Shown here in pieces: positions 35,100 to 45,362 of a DNA stretch of 64,000 bases. The translations under genes and the position numbers were made by a program. Below the pieces are notes generated by a model. It was not told the origin of the DNA. It did no database searches and worked only from the letters and a program-made list of their open reading frames with translations. Source of the DNA: Variovorax sp. UMC13 (lineage in GTDB: Bacteria; Pseudomonadota; Gammaproteobacteria; Burkholderiales; Burkholderiaceae_C); the NCBI RefSeq assembly GCF_014170375.1, contig NZ_LZZW01000031.1, positions 62,001-126,000 of the forward strand. The letters are read 5' to 3'. Each line of letters starts with the position of its first letter. Within the stretch, counting starts at the first letter, position 1.

Positions 35100-35572
35100 C
35101 GCTGTTCAAGCCGGGGCTGAAGTTCGAACCCGTGTTCGACTACGAGCAGGTGCTGGTCGTGGCCAAAGACCACCCCCTGGCTTCTACGGCCTACGTGAAG
35201 CCCCAGCAGCTGACCCGGGAAGTGCTCATCAGTTACCCCGTGGACATCGAACGCCTGGACATCTACAGCCAGTTCCTGTTGCCGGCCGGCGTGACGCCCA
35301 AGCGCCACAAAGCCATCGAAACCACCGACATCATGGTGCAGATGGTGGCCAGCGGCCGCGGTGTCGCCGCGCTGCCGCGCTGGCTGGTCGAGGAATATGC
35401 GGCCAGGATGGACGTGGTGCCTGTGCGGCTGGGCGCGCGCGGTATTGCCAAGCAGATCTTCCTGGGCGCACGCGAGGCGGATACCGCCATTGACTACGTG
35501 CGGGCCTTCGTCGAACTGGCCCGCCAGCCTGCAACTGCCACCACCGCTATTGCCCAAGGAGCCAAGGGATGA
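35100..35572 (+). pseudogene. metR: MetR-like LysR regulator, 5'-truncated by the IS-like end
   Basis: About 157 residues of a LysR effector domain remain: GLKFEPVFDYEQVLVVAKDH, then YPVDIERLDIY and VASGRGVAALPRWLVEEY, all typical of MetR, the homocysteine-responsive regulator of methionine genes. The helix-turn-helix and first half of the effector domain are missing; upstream sequence is the IS21-like terminus. Translation could begin at a GTG within the repeat (35072), but no DNA-binding domain would be made. The stop overlaps queH by 4 bp. Confidence 0.82.
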
Positions 35573-36237
35573 ACACCACCGTCGAACGCAAAGCGCTTGC
35601 GCTGCCCGGAGGCCACGACAAGGTGCTGCTGCATTCGTGCTGCGCGCCGTGCTCAGGCGAGGTCATGGAGGCCATGCTGGCCTCGGGCATTGACTACACC
35701 ATCTTTTTCTACAACCCCAACATTCATCCGCTCAAGGAATACGAGCTGCGCAAGAACGAGAACATCCGCTTCGCGGAGCAGTTCGGCGTGCCCTTCGTCG
35801 ATGCGGACTACGACCGGGACAACTGGTTCGAGCGCGCCAAGGGCATGGAGCACGAGCCCGAACGCGGCGTGCGCTGCACCATGTGCTTCGACATGCGTTT
35901 CGAGCGCACGGCGCTGTATGCGCATGAGCACGGCTTTCCGGTGATCACCAGTTCCCTGGGCATCTCGCGCTGGAAGAACATGCAGCAGATCAATGACTGC
36001 GGCGTGCGTGCGGCGGCCAAGTACTCTGGCCTGATGTACTGGGAATACAACTGGCGCAAGGGCGGCGGCTCGGCGCGCATGATCGAGATCAGCAAGCGCG
36101 AGAACTTCTACCAACAGGAATACTGCGGCTGCGTCTACTCGCTGCGCGACACGAACCGCCACCGCGTGGAAAGCGGCCGCGAGCGCATCCAGCTCGGCGT
36201 GACGTTCTACGGTGACGAACAGCCCCCCAAAGATTGA
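35569..36237 (+). CDS. queH: Epoxyqueuosine reductase QueH
   Basis: 222 residues. The N-terminus has HSCCAPCSGEVMEAM, followed by IFFYNPNIHP, the CTMCFDMR pair and a C-terminal CGCVYSL. These cysteines bind the iron-sulfur cluster and form the redox-active pair in QueH (DUF208), which makes queuosine in the tRNA anticodon, the last step of that pathway. The 4-bp overlap with metR suggests co-transcription before the insertion. Confidence 0.93.
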   Translation: MNTTVERKALALPGGHDKVLLHSCCAPCSGEVMEAMLASGIDYTIFFYNPNIHPLKEYELRKNENIRFAEQFGVPFVDADYDRDNWFERAKGMEHEPERGVRCTMCFDMRFERTALYAHEHGFPVITSSLGISRWKNMQQINDCGVRAAAKYSGLMYWEYNWRKGGGSARMIEISKRENFYQQEYCGCVYSLRDTNRHRVESGRERIQLGVTFYGDEQPPKD

Positions 36238-36328
36238 CGCGCCCTGCCGGGTGAGCGATGCCGCTCCATGGCTTCCAACCGACCCGATCAGCGCTGGCGG
36301 GTCGGAACTCTCCCAACAGTCGCCAGAT

Positions 36329-37231
36329 ATGGCAAGCCCCTTGCTTCATTCCGACAAGTCCAAGCCCATCGGCAACATCACCGACGCCTATTCGTTAGAG
36401 GTCAACGCGAAGGATATCTCTGCGCTGACCGCAGCGGCGCCGCGTGTATTGCCCGGGTCAACCATTTCCATTCCCTACCTGGCGAACCAGGACAACGACG
36501 CGCGACTGGCCGCAGCGCAGGCCGTTCGCGGACTCGGCTTTGAGCCCATGCCTCACCTCGCTGCACGCCGTATCGCCTCGTTCGCAAAACTGGAGTCGTT
36601 CATCCAGCGCGCGGTCGCGGAAGCCGGCGTCAAGCGTTGCTTCGTGATCGCTGGAGATCCGTCCACCCCGCTGGGGCCGTTTGCCGACAGCTCCTCACTG
36701 ATCGAATCAGGCGTGTTCGAGCGCTCGGGCATTCAGATGGTCGGCGTGGGTGGCCATCCCGAGGGCCATCCGGTCATGAGCACATCTGATCGTTGGAAAG
36801 TGCTCGAACACAAGTGTCGCTGCATCGAAGGGCGCGGCATGGCGCCCTTGATCGTCACGCAATTTGCCTTCGATGCCGACATCGTGCTGGCCTGGCTGGA
36901 AGCCCTGCGCGGGCGTGGCGTCGAACATCCCGTACGCGTGGGCGTGCCGGGCCCTGCAGGCGTGGCGGTGCTGGCGCGCTATGCCGCCTTGTGTGGCGTT
37001 AGCGCATGCGCGTCGATGTTGTCCAAGTACGGCATCTCGATCAGCAAGCTGTTCGGCATAGCAGGCCCGGATCTCTTTGTGGATCGTCTGACCACCCGCC
37101 TGACCGAAGCACATGGAAAGGTGAGCCTGCATTTCTTTCCATTCGGAGGCATCGCTCAGTCCGTGAAGTGGGTAGAGCAGTACTGCTCGCGTGCCGAGCC
37201 TGAACAACCCATCGACACGGCTCCCATGTGA
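36329..37231 (+). CDS. Methylenetetrahydrofolate reductase-like protein (MetF family)
   Basis: 300 residues from the ATG at 36329. A frame opening at 36212 overlaps queH and adds 39 residues without family likeness. The fold is the MTHFR barrel: SLEVNAKD, DPSTPLGPFADS, GHPEGHP, IVTQFAFDADIVLAW, RVGVPGPAGV, SMLSKYGIS and HFFPFGGI. It reduces methylene-THF to methyl-THF, or the reverse in O-demethylation pathways. Its nearness to metR is coherent, since MetR controls methionine and C1 genes. Short MetF paralogues in this group may serve demethylation, so the exact role is open. Confidence 0.82.
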   Translation: MASPLLHSDKSKPIGNITDAYSLEVNAKDISALTAAAPRVLPGSTISIPYLANQDNDARLAAAQAVRGLGFEPMPHLAARRIASFAKLESFIQRAVAEAGVKRCFVIAGDPSTPLGPFADSSSLIESGVFERSGIQMVGVGGHPEGHPVMSTSDRWKVLEHKCRCIEGRGMAPLIVTQFAFDADIVLAWLEALRGRGVEHPVRVGVPGPAGVAVLARYAALCGVSACASMLSKYGISISKLFGIAGPDLFVDRLTTRLTEAHGKVSLHFFPFGGIAQSVKWVEQYCSRAEPEQPIDTAPM

Positions 37232-37722
37232 TTACTGCGCCTCCAGCAGTCGCTTGCACTGGCATGCCCCATAGAAGCAGACCTCGTTGGGGCGAACGCT
37301 TCGAGAGCATCCTACCGCCCGCCTCAGCCTTCGCGTTGCGCAAGCGCCCCATGGGCGCGATCCCATTGGCACAGGACACACGCGGCCAACATCACCGGAC
37401 GCAGGCGCAAATGCCACATCGAAATGGATCGCCCGCATCATCGGCTTCGACGGTGCGAGCTATCGATTGGCAGATTGGGGGGGCAAACACGATAAACGCC
37501 CTTCTCGAACTGCCTTCTGTAGGAAGATGGTGATAGACCGAAACTTTGATGATGCGACTTTGCTCGCTGAGACATCCTTACGTTTGCCACTGCAAAGCGC
37601 CTATGTGGCACCTAGCTCGCAAATCAGCAAGGATGCGTAGCGACCAAAATATGGACTAACCTGTTATTCCATAAGACCTTTTACGGAACTGTCCGTCTAC
37701 ATCAAAGACTTGACAGCGGACA
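37232..37722. other. Decayed ICE right-end region
   Basis: No intact gene. It holds the trbB remnants (37290-37478), then about 240 bp of lower-GC sequence without recognisable coding, including TGTCCG...CGGACA arms (37690-37695 and 37717-37722) just before the candidate att octamer. Confidence 0.6.
37290..37478 (+). pseudogene. trbB: trbB remnant (two pieces, internal deletion, frameshift)
   Basis: Piece A (37290-37375) reads GERFESILPPASAFALRKR followed by PMGAIPL; the intact trbB has GERFEGILPPAAPGPAFALRKR and AIGVIPL at about residues 98-125. Piece B (37388-37478) reads NITGRRRKCHIE, then after a 1-base shift RIIGFDGASYRLADW; the intact gene has HIAGRGRKRRIE and RVVGFDGVGYRLADA near residues 290-320. 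About 170 codons between them, including Walker A, are gone. Divergence from the intact copy shows it is not a recent duplicate but a relic of a related element. Confidence 0.8.
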
Positions 37723-37730
37723 TTTTTCAT
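37723..37730 (+). other. Candidate attR core of a Tn4371-type ICE
   Basis: The octamer TTTTTCAT, recalled as the Tn4371-family attachment core, lies between the trbB relic and the chromosomal methyltransferase stop (12 bp away). An 8-mer is weak evidence alone: a second copy occurs on the minus strand at 61478-61485, clearly unrelated. Confidence 0.5.
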
Positions 37731-37742
37731 GGGGCAACGGCC

Positions 37743-38762
37743 TCAGCCCGCGCGGTAGAGCAGCACCTTGAGCGCCCGATCGGGCGCCGCATCGGCGAAC
37801 GCCGGGGGATTGGCCAGCCGCTCGACGAAGGCCAGCGACGGCGCCGAGGCCGCCACCTGCGCCTGCAGGAAGTCCGGCCCCAGTTCCGGCGCGTTGAGGC
37901 ACAGCAGCACACGGCCCTCGGGCGCGAGCAGCTCCGGCAGCCGCCGCAGCAGCCGGGCGTAGTCCTTGGTGGCGACGAAGCTGCCCTTCTGGTAGCTCGG
38001 CGGATCGACGATCACCAGGTCGTAGGGCCCGGCGCGGCCGATGCGGCCCCAGCTCTTGAAGATGTCGTGGCCCAGGAAGCTCGCCCCCTTCAACACGCCA
38101 TTGAGCCGGTGGTTCTGCTGGCCGACGGCCAGCGCGCGGCTGCTCATGTCCATGTTCAGCACCTGGTCCGCGCCGGCCTGCAGCGCGACCACCGAAAAGG
38201 CGCAGGTGTAGGCGAAGAGATTGAGCACCTTCAGGCCCGGCGCCCAGCCGCCCGCCGCGCGTGCCGTGGCGTTGGCGGCCGCGCGCTGCGCGACATGCGC
38301 GCGCGTCCACTGGCGGCCGGCGGCCATGTCCAGGAACAGGCCGTGGTTCTGCCCCTGCAGCAGGTGGACGCGGTAGCGCGTGCCCTGCTCCGCCACTTCA
38401 TGCACCTCGGGCACTTCGCCGGCCATCAGCCGCGTCTCGGTCTGCCCGCCCCCTTCGCGCGTCTGCAGGACCCAGTTCAGGGGGCCGGCATCGAACTGCC
38501 GCCAGCGCGCGGCCAGCGCCTCGCCGACGGTGATCAGTTCCGCGTCGCCGACGGGCCGGAAGCAGGTCAGCAGCAGCACGGGCGCAAAGGCGTCGAGCGC
38601 CCAGTCTTCGCAGCCCGGGTGCAGGCCGCCGCGCCCGTGGAAGATGCGGGCGGCGTCGGTGGGCCGCTCCATGCGGGCGATGGTGTCGAGCAGGGCTTGG
38701 ATACGAACCTCGATGGCGCGGGCGGGCCGCGGCGGATGGCGTGGAGGGGCGATGGCGTTCAT
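37743..38762 (-). CDS. Class I SAM-dependent methyltransferase (RlmI-like, COG1092)
   Basis: 339 residues from the ATG at 38762 (the frame runs further upstream into unrelated sequence). It has GLKVLNLFAYTCAFSVVAL as motif I, NMDMSSRALAVGQQN, and the catalytic DPPSYQKGSF (NPPY-like) motif. Proteins of this type methylate 23S rRNA cytosines, but this one lacks an obvious PUA domain, so the exact target is uncertain. First gene of the chromosomal side. Confidence 0.88.
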   Translation of the reverse strand: MNAIAPPRHPPRPARAIEVRIQALLDTIARMERPTDAARIFHGRGGLHPGCEDWALDAFAPVLLLTCFRPVGDAELITVGEALAARWRQFDAGPLNWVLQTREGGGQTETRLMAGEVPEVHEVAEQGTRYRVHLLQGQNHGLFLDMAAGRQWTRAHVAQRAAANATARAAGGWAPGLKVLNLFAYTCAFSVVALQAGADQVLNMDMSSRALAVGQQNHRLNGVLKGASFLGHDIFKSWGRIGRAGPYDLVIVDPPSYQKGSFVATKDYARLLRRLPELLAPEGRVLLCLNAPELGPDFLQAQVAASAPSLAFVERLANPPAFADAAPDRALKVLLYRAG

Positions 38763-38810
38763 CGCGACGGAGCAGGAGCGCTCGCTCGATGGTATCGCCC
38801 GCGCACCCAG

Positions 38811-38835
38811 AAAAAATCCCGCCGGCGGCGGGATT
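38811..38835 (-). terminator. Rho-independent terminator after lpdA
   Basis: AATCCCGCC and GGCGGGATT pair across a 3-nt loop; on the minus strand a run of U follows. It lies 25 bp after the lpdA stop and ends the PDH operon. Confidence 0.8.
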
Positions 38836-38859
38836 CTTCGTGCAGGCCGGGCGCGCCGC

Positions 38860-40695
38860 TCAGCGCTTGGCCGGCGGCAGGTCGGTGCAGGTGCCGTGCG
38901 CGACTTCCGCCGCCATGCCGATGCTTTCGCCCAGCGTGGGGTGCGGGTGGATGGTCTTGCCGATGTCGATCTCGTCGGCGCCCATCTCGATGGCCAGCGC
39001 GATCTCGCCCAGCATGTCGCCCGCGTGGGTGCCGACGATGCCGCCACCCAGGATGCGATGGGTCTCGGCGTCGAACAGCAGCTTGGTGAAGCCCTCGTCG
39101 CGGCCGTTGGCGATCGCCCGCCCCGAAGCGCTCCACGGGAAGTGGCCCTTCTTGACCTTGATGCCTTCGGCCTTGGCCTGGTCCTCGGTGAGGCCGACCC
39201 AGGCCACCTCGGGATCGGTGTAGGCCACGCTGGGGATCACGCGGGCGTTGAAGGCCGCGCTCGAGAGCTCCTTGTCGCCCTTCTGCTCGCCCGCGATGAC
39301 CTCGGCCGCCACATGCGCCTCGTGCACCGCCTTGTGCGCCAGCATGGGCTGACCCACGATGTCGCCGATGGCGAAGATGTTGGGCACGTTGGTGCGCATC
39401 TGGATGTCGACCGGGATGAAGCCGCGGTCGGTCACGGTCACGCCGGCCTTCTCGGCACCGATCTTCTTGCCGTTGGGGCTGCGGCCCACGGCCTGCAGCA
39501 CCAGGTCGTACAGCTGCGGCTCCTTGGGCGCGTTCTCGCCTTCGAAGGTGACCTTGATGCCGTCCTTGGTCGCCTCGGCGCCCACGGTCTTGGTCTTCAG
39601 CATGATGTTGTCGAAGCGCGGCGCGTTCATCTTCTGCCAGACCTTGACCAGGTCGCGGTCGGCGCCCTGCATCAGGCCGTCGAGCATCTCGACCACGTCC
39701 AGGCGCGCGCCCAGCGACGAATACACCGTGCCCATCTCCAGGCCGATGATGCCGCCGCCCAGGATCAGCATGCGCTTGGGCTCGATGCCCATCTCCAGCG
39801 CGCCGGTCGAGTCCACGATGCGCGGGTCGTCCTTGGGCATGAAGGGCAGGCTCACGGACTGCGAACCGGCCGCGATGATCGCGTTGCGGAACTTCACGAC
39901 CTGCTTCTTGCCGCTGGTGTCCCAGCCCGTGCCCGAGGTCTCGTCGACCTCGAGGTGGTTGGCGTCGATGAAGCTGCCCACGCCGCGCACCACCGTCACC
40001 TTGCGCATCTTGGCCATGGCCGTGAGGCCGCCGGTGAGCTTGCCCACCACCTTGTTCTTGTGGCCCAGCAGCTTGGCGCGGTCGATGGTCGGCGCGCCGA
40101 AATCCACGCCCAGGTCGGCGAAGTGCTTGACCTCGTCCATCACCGAGGCCACGTGCAGCAGCGCCTTCGACGGGATGCAGCCCACGTTGAGGCAGACGCC
40201 GCCCAAGGTGGCGTAGCGCTCGATCAGCACCACCTTGAGGCCGAGGTCGGCCGCGCGGAAGGCGGCGGAGTAGCCGCCGGGGCCGGCACCGAGCACGACC
40301 ACGTCGCACTCGACATCGACCTGGCCGCCGAAGTTCGACACCGGCATGGGCTTGCTCCCTGCCCCGCTGGGGGAGGGTTGGGGTGGGGGCTCGGCAGCCT
40401 TCGCAGGCGCAGCGGCGGCCGGCGCGGGCGCAGCCGCAGGTGCCGCCGCGGCACCTTCCGCCACCTCCAGCGTCAGCACCACCGAGCCCTGCTTGACCTT
40501 GTCGCCGATCTTCACGGCCACGGCCTTCACCGTGCCCGCGGCCGAGGACGGGATCTCCATCGAGGCCTTGTCCGACTCCACGGTGATCAGCGACTGCTCG
40601 GCCTTGACCGTGTCGCCCACCTTCACCAGCACCTCGATCACCGCGACCTCGTCGAAGTCGCCGATGTCCGGAACCTTGATCTGTTGTTCACTCAT
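38860..40695 (-). CDS. lpdA: Dihydrolipoyl dehydrogenase (E3) with N-terminal lipoyl domain
   Basis: 611 residues from the ATG at 40695, about 130 more than a standard E3. Residues 1-80 form a lipoyl domain (lysine in ESDKASME), then an Ala/Pro linker, then FAD-binding GAGPGGYSAAF, the redox disulfide in GGVCLNVGCIPSK, the NAD motif LGGGIIGLEMG, and the dimer-interface His-Glu (HPHPTLGE). E3 reoxidises lipoamide in the PDH complex. The hybrid E3 is known in Neisseria and betaproteobacteria. It is 16 bp after aceF. Confidence 0.97.
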   Translation of the reverse strand: MSEQQIKVPDIGDFDEVAVIEVLVKVGDTVKAEQSLITVESDKASMEIPSSAAGTVKAVAVKIGDKVKQGSVVLTLEVAEGAAAAPAAAPAPAAAAPAKAAEPPPQPSPSGAGSKPMPVSNFGGQVDVECDVVVLGAGPGGYSAAFRAADLGLKVVLIERYATLGGVCLNVGCIPSKALLHVASVMDEVKHFADLGVDFGAPTIDRAKLLGHKNKVVGKLTGGLTAMAKMRKVTVVRGVGSFIDANHLEVDETSGTGWDTSGKKQVVKFRNAIIAAGSQSVSLPFMPKDDPRIVDSTGALEMGIEPKRMLILGGGIIGLEMGTVYSSLGARLDVVEMLDGLMQGADRDLVKVWQKMNAPRFDNIMLKTKTVGAEATKDGIKVTFEGENAPKEPQLYDLVLQAVGRSPNGKKIGAEKAGVTVTDRGFIPVDIQMRTNVPNIFAIGDIVGQPMLAHKAVHEAHVAAEVIAGEQKGDKELSSAAFNARVIPSVAYTDPEVAWVGLTEDQAKAEGIKVKKGHFPWSASGRAIANGRDEGFTKLLFDAETHRILGGGIVGTHAGDMLGEIALAIEMGADEIDIGKTIHPHPTLGESIGMAAEVAHGTCTDLPPAKR

Positions 40696-40711
40696 CTCGG
40701 GTTCCTTGTTC

Positions 40712-42376
40712 TCAGAGCAGCACGCGGCGGAAGTCCGCCAGGACCTGGCCGAGGTACGCATTGAAGCGCGCAGCCGAGGCGCCATCGATCACGCGGTGGT
40801 CGTACGACAGCGACAGCGGCAGCGTGAGCTGCGGCACGAACTGCTTGCCGTCCCACACCGGCTTCATCGCGCTCTTCGACAGGCCCAGGATCGCGACTTC
40901 GGGCGCGTTGATGATGGGCGTGAAGTGCGTGCCGCCGATGCCGCCGAGCGAGCTGATCGAGAAGCAGCCGCCCTGCATGTCGGCGCCGCCGAGCTTGCCG
41001 TCGCGCGCCTTCTTGGCGAGTTCGCCCATCTCCTGGCTGATCTGCAGGATGCCCTTCTTGTCGGCATCCTTGAGCACCGGCACCACCAGCCCGTTGGGCG
41101 TGTCGGCCGCGAAGCCGACGTTGTAGTACTGCTTGTAGACCAGGGTGTCGCCATCGAGGCTGGCGTTGAACTCGGGGAATTTCTTCAGCGCCGAGACCAC
41201 CGCCTTGATCACGAAGGCCAGCATCGTGACCTTCACGCCCGACTTCTCGTTCTCCTTGTTGGTCGCCACGCGGAAGGCTTCCAGCGCGGTGATGTCGGCC
41301 TCGTCGTTGTTGGTGACGTGCGGGATCATCACCCAGTTGCGGTGCAGGTTCGCGCCGCTGAGCTTCTTGATGCGCGACAGCTCCTTGCGTTCGACCGTGC
41401 CGAACTTGGTGAAGTCGACCTTGGGCCAGGGGATCAGGCCCAGCGCCGCGCCGTCGCCGCCACCACCGGCCGGGGCCTTGGCCGCCGACGCCTTGGTGCT
41501 GGCCGCGCCGCTCATCACGGCCTTGGTGAAGGCCTGGATGTCTTCCTGCGTGATCCGGCCCTTCGGGCCCGAACCCTTGACCTCTTCCAGCGGCACGCCC
41601 AGCTCGCGCGCGAACTTGCGGATCGAGGGCGAGGCGTGCGGCAGGCTGCCAGTGGGGGCCGTGGTCGGGTTGTGCGCCGCCGGCGCAGGGCCCGAAGCCG
41701 CCGGCGCGGGGGCCGAAGCCGTGGCCGCGGCGGGTGCTGCCGCAGCGGCTGCGGGCGCAGGAGCGGCCGCCGGCGCGGGTGCCGGTGCCGCGCCAGCCGC
41801 GCCTTCGAGCACCGCGATCAGGTCGCCGATGTTCACGACGTCGCCGATCTTGACCTTGAGCTCCTTGAGCACGCCGGCGGCCGACGACGGGATCTCCATC
41901 GAGGCCTTGTCCGATTCCACCGTGATCAGCGACTGGTCGGCCGCGATCGTGTCGCCGGGCTTGACCAGCAGCTCGATCACCGAGACGTCCTTGAAGTCGC
42001 CGATGTCGGGCACCTTGACGTCGACCGGGCCGGCCGATGCGGCGGGCGCCGGTGCGGCGGCCGGCGCGGGGGCCGCCGCCGCAGGGGCAGGTGCCGCGGC
42101 CGCCGGGGCCGGGGCCGGCGCCGCGGCCTCGCCCGCGCCTTCGGCTTCCACCACCAGCACGACCGAGCCTTCCTTGACCTTGTCGCCCACCGCGACCTTG
42201 ATCTCCTTGACGACACCGGCCGTCGACGACGGAATCTCCATCGAGGCCTTGTCCGATTCCACCGTGATCAGCGACTGCTCGGCTTTCACCGTGTCGCCCA
42301 CTTTCACCAGCACCTCGATCACCGCGACTTCATCGAAATCGCCGATGTCCGGCACTTTCACATCCACTGCTGCCAT
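40712..42376 (-). CDS. aceF: Dihydrolipoamide acetyltransferase (E2)
   Basis: 554 residues. Two lipoyl domains (about 1-80 and 118-195, each with ESDKASMEIPSS), flexible Ala/Pro linkers, a peripheral subunit-binding domain (SPSIRKFARELGV), and the acyltransferase core ending with SYDHRVIDGA, which has the catalytic His/Asp. It moves acetyl groups to CoA and forms the structural core of PDH. The gene is 45 bp after aceE. Confidence 0.97.
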   Translation of the reverse strand: MAAVDVKVPDIGDFDEVAVIEVLVKVGDTVKAEQSLITVESDKASMEIPSSTAGVVKEIKVAVGDKVKEGSVVLVVEAEGAGEAAAPAPAPAAAAPAPAAAAPAPAAAPAPAASAGPVDVKVPDIGDFKDVSVIELLVKPGDTIAADQSLITVESDKASMEIPSSAAGVLKELKVKIGDVVNIGDLIAVLEGAAGAAPAPAPAAAPAPAAAAAAPAAATASAPAPAASGPAPAAHNPTTAPTGSLPHASPSIRKFARELGVPLEEVKGSGPKGRITQEDIQAFTKAVMSGAASTKASAAKAPAGGGGDGAALGLIPWPKVDFTKFGTVERKELSRIKKLSGANLHRNWVMIPHVTNNDEADITALEAFRVATNKENEKSGVKVTMLAFVIKAVVSALKKFPEFNASLDGDTLVYKQYYNVGFAADTPNGLVVPVLKDADKKGILQISQEMGELAKKARDGKLGGADMQGGCFSISSLGGIGGTHFTPIINAPEVAILGLSKSAMKPVWDGKQFVPQLTLPLSLSYDHRVIDGASAARFNAYLGQVLADFRRVLL

Positions 42377-42421
42377 ATCGTTGTCTCCCGCCCGTCGGGC
42401 GCGTCGGTTGTTCGGGTTGGT

Positions 42422-45151
<2,730 letters not shown>

Positions 45152-45338
45152 GCTTGTCTCCTTGTGGGCGTGGCTGTGGATCTGAAACTGGGCGGAAATG
45201 TCGCACAGAACAGGTCAAATTTCAAATGGTGTTTTGTCTTTTCTTAATGTGAAATAACTTGTGTTCACGGGGATCGCGCCGGGCGGCACGCCGCTGTCAG
45301 TCTGAACGCTTTTGATGAACCCACCGCATCGCTCTCAC

Positions 45339-45352
45339 TAGGGGTTCCCCTA
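45339..45352. promoter_or_regulatory. Inverted repeat upstream of the FixL-like gene
   Basis: TAGGGG-TT-CCCCTA lies 10 bp before the kinase start in the gap divergent from aceE. Such short-spaced palindromes suit LuxR/FixJ-type regulators, and the encoded FixJ-like protein could bind here; this is inference from position and symmetry. Being so close to the start codon, it could also be a repressor site or an RNA hairpin. Confidence 0.35.
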
Positions 45353-45362
45353 CACTCGAGAG

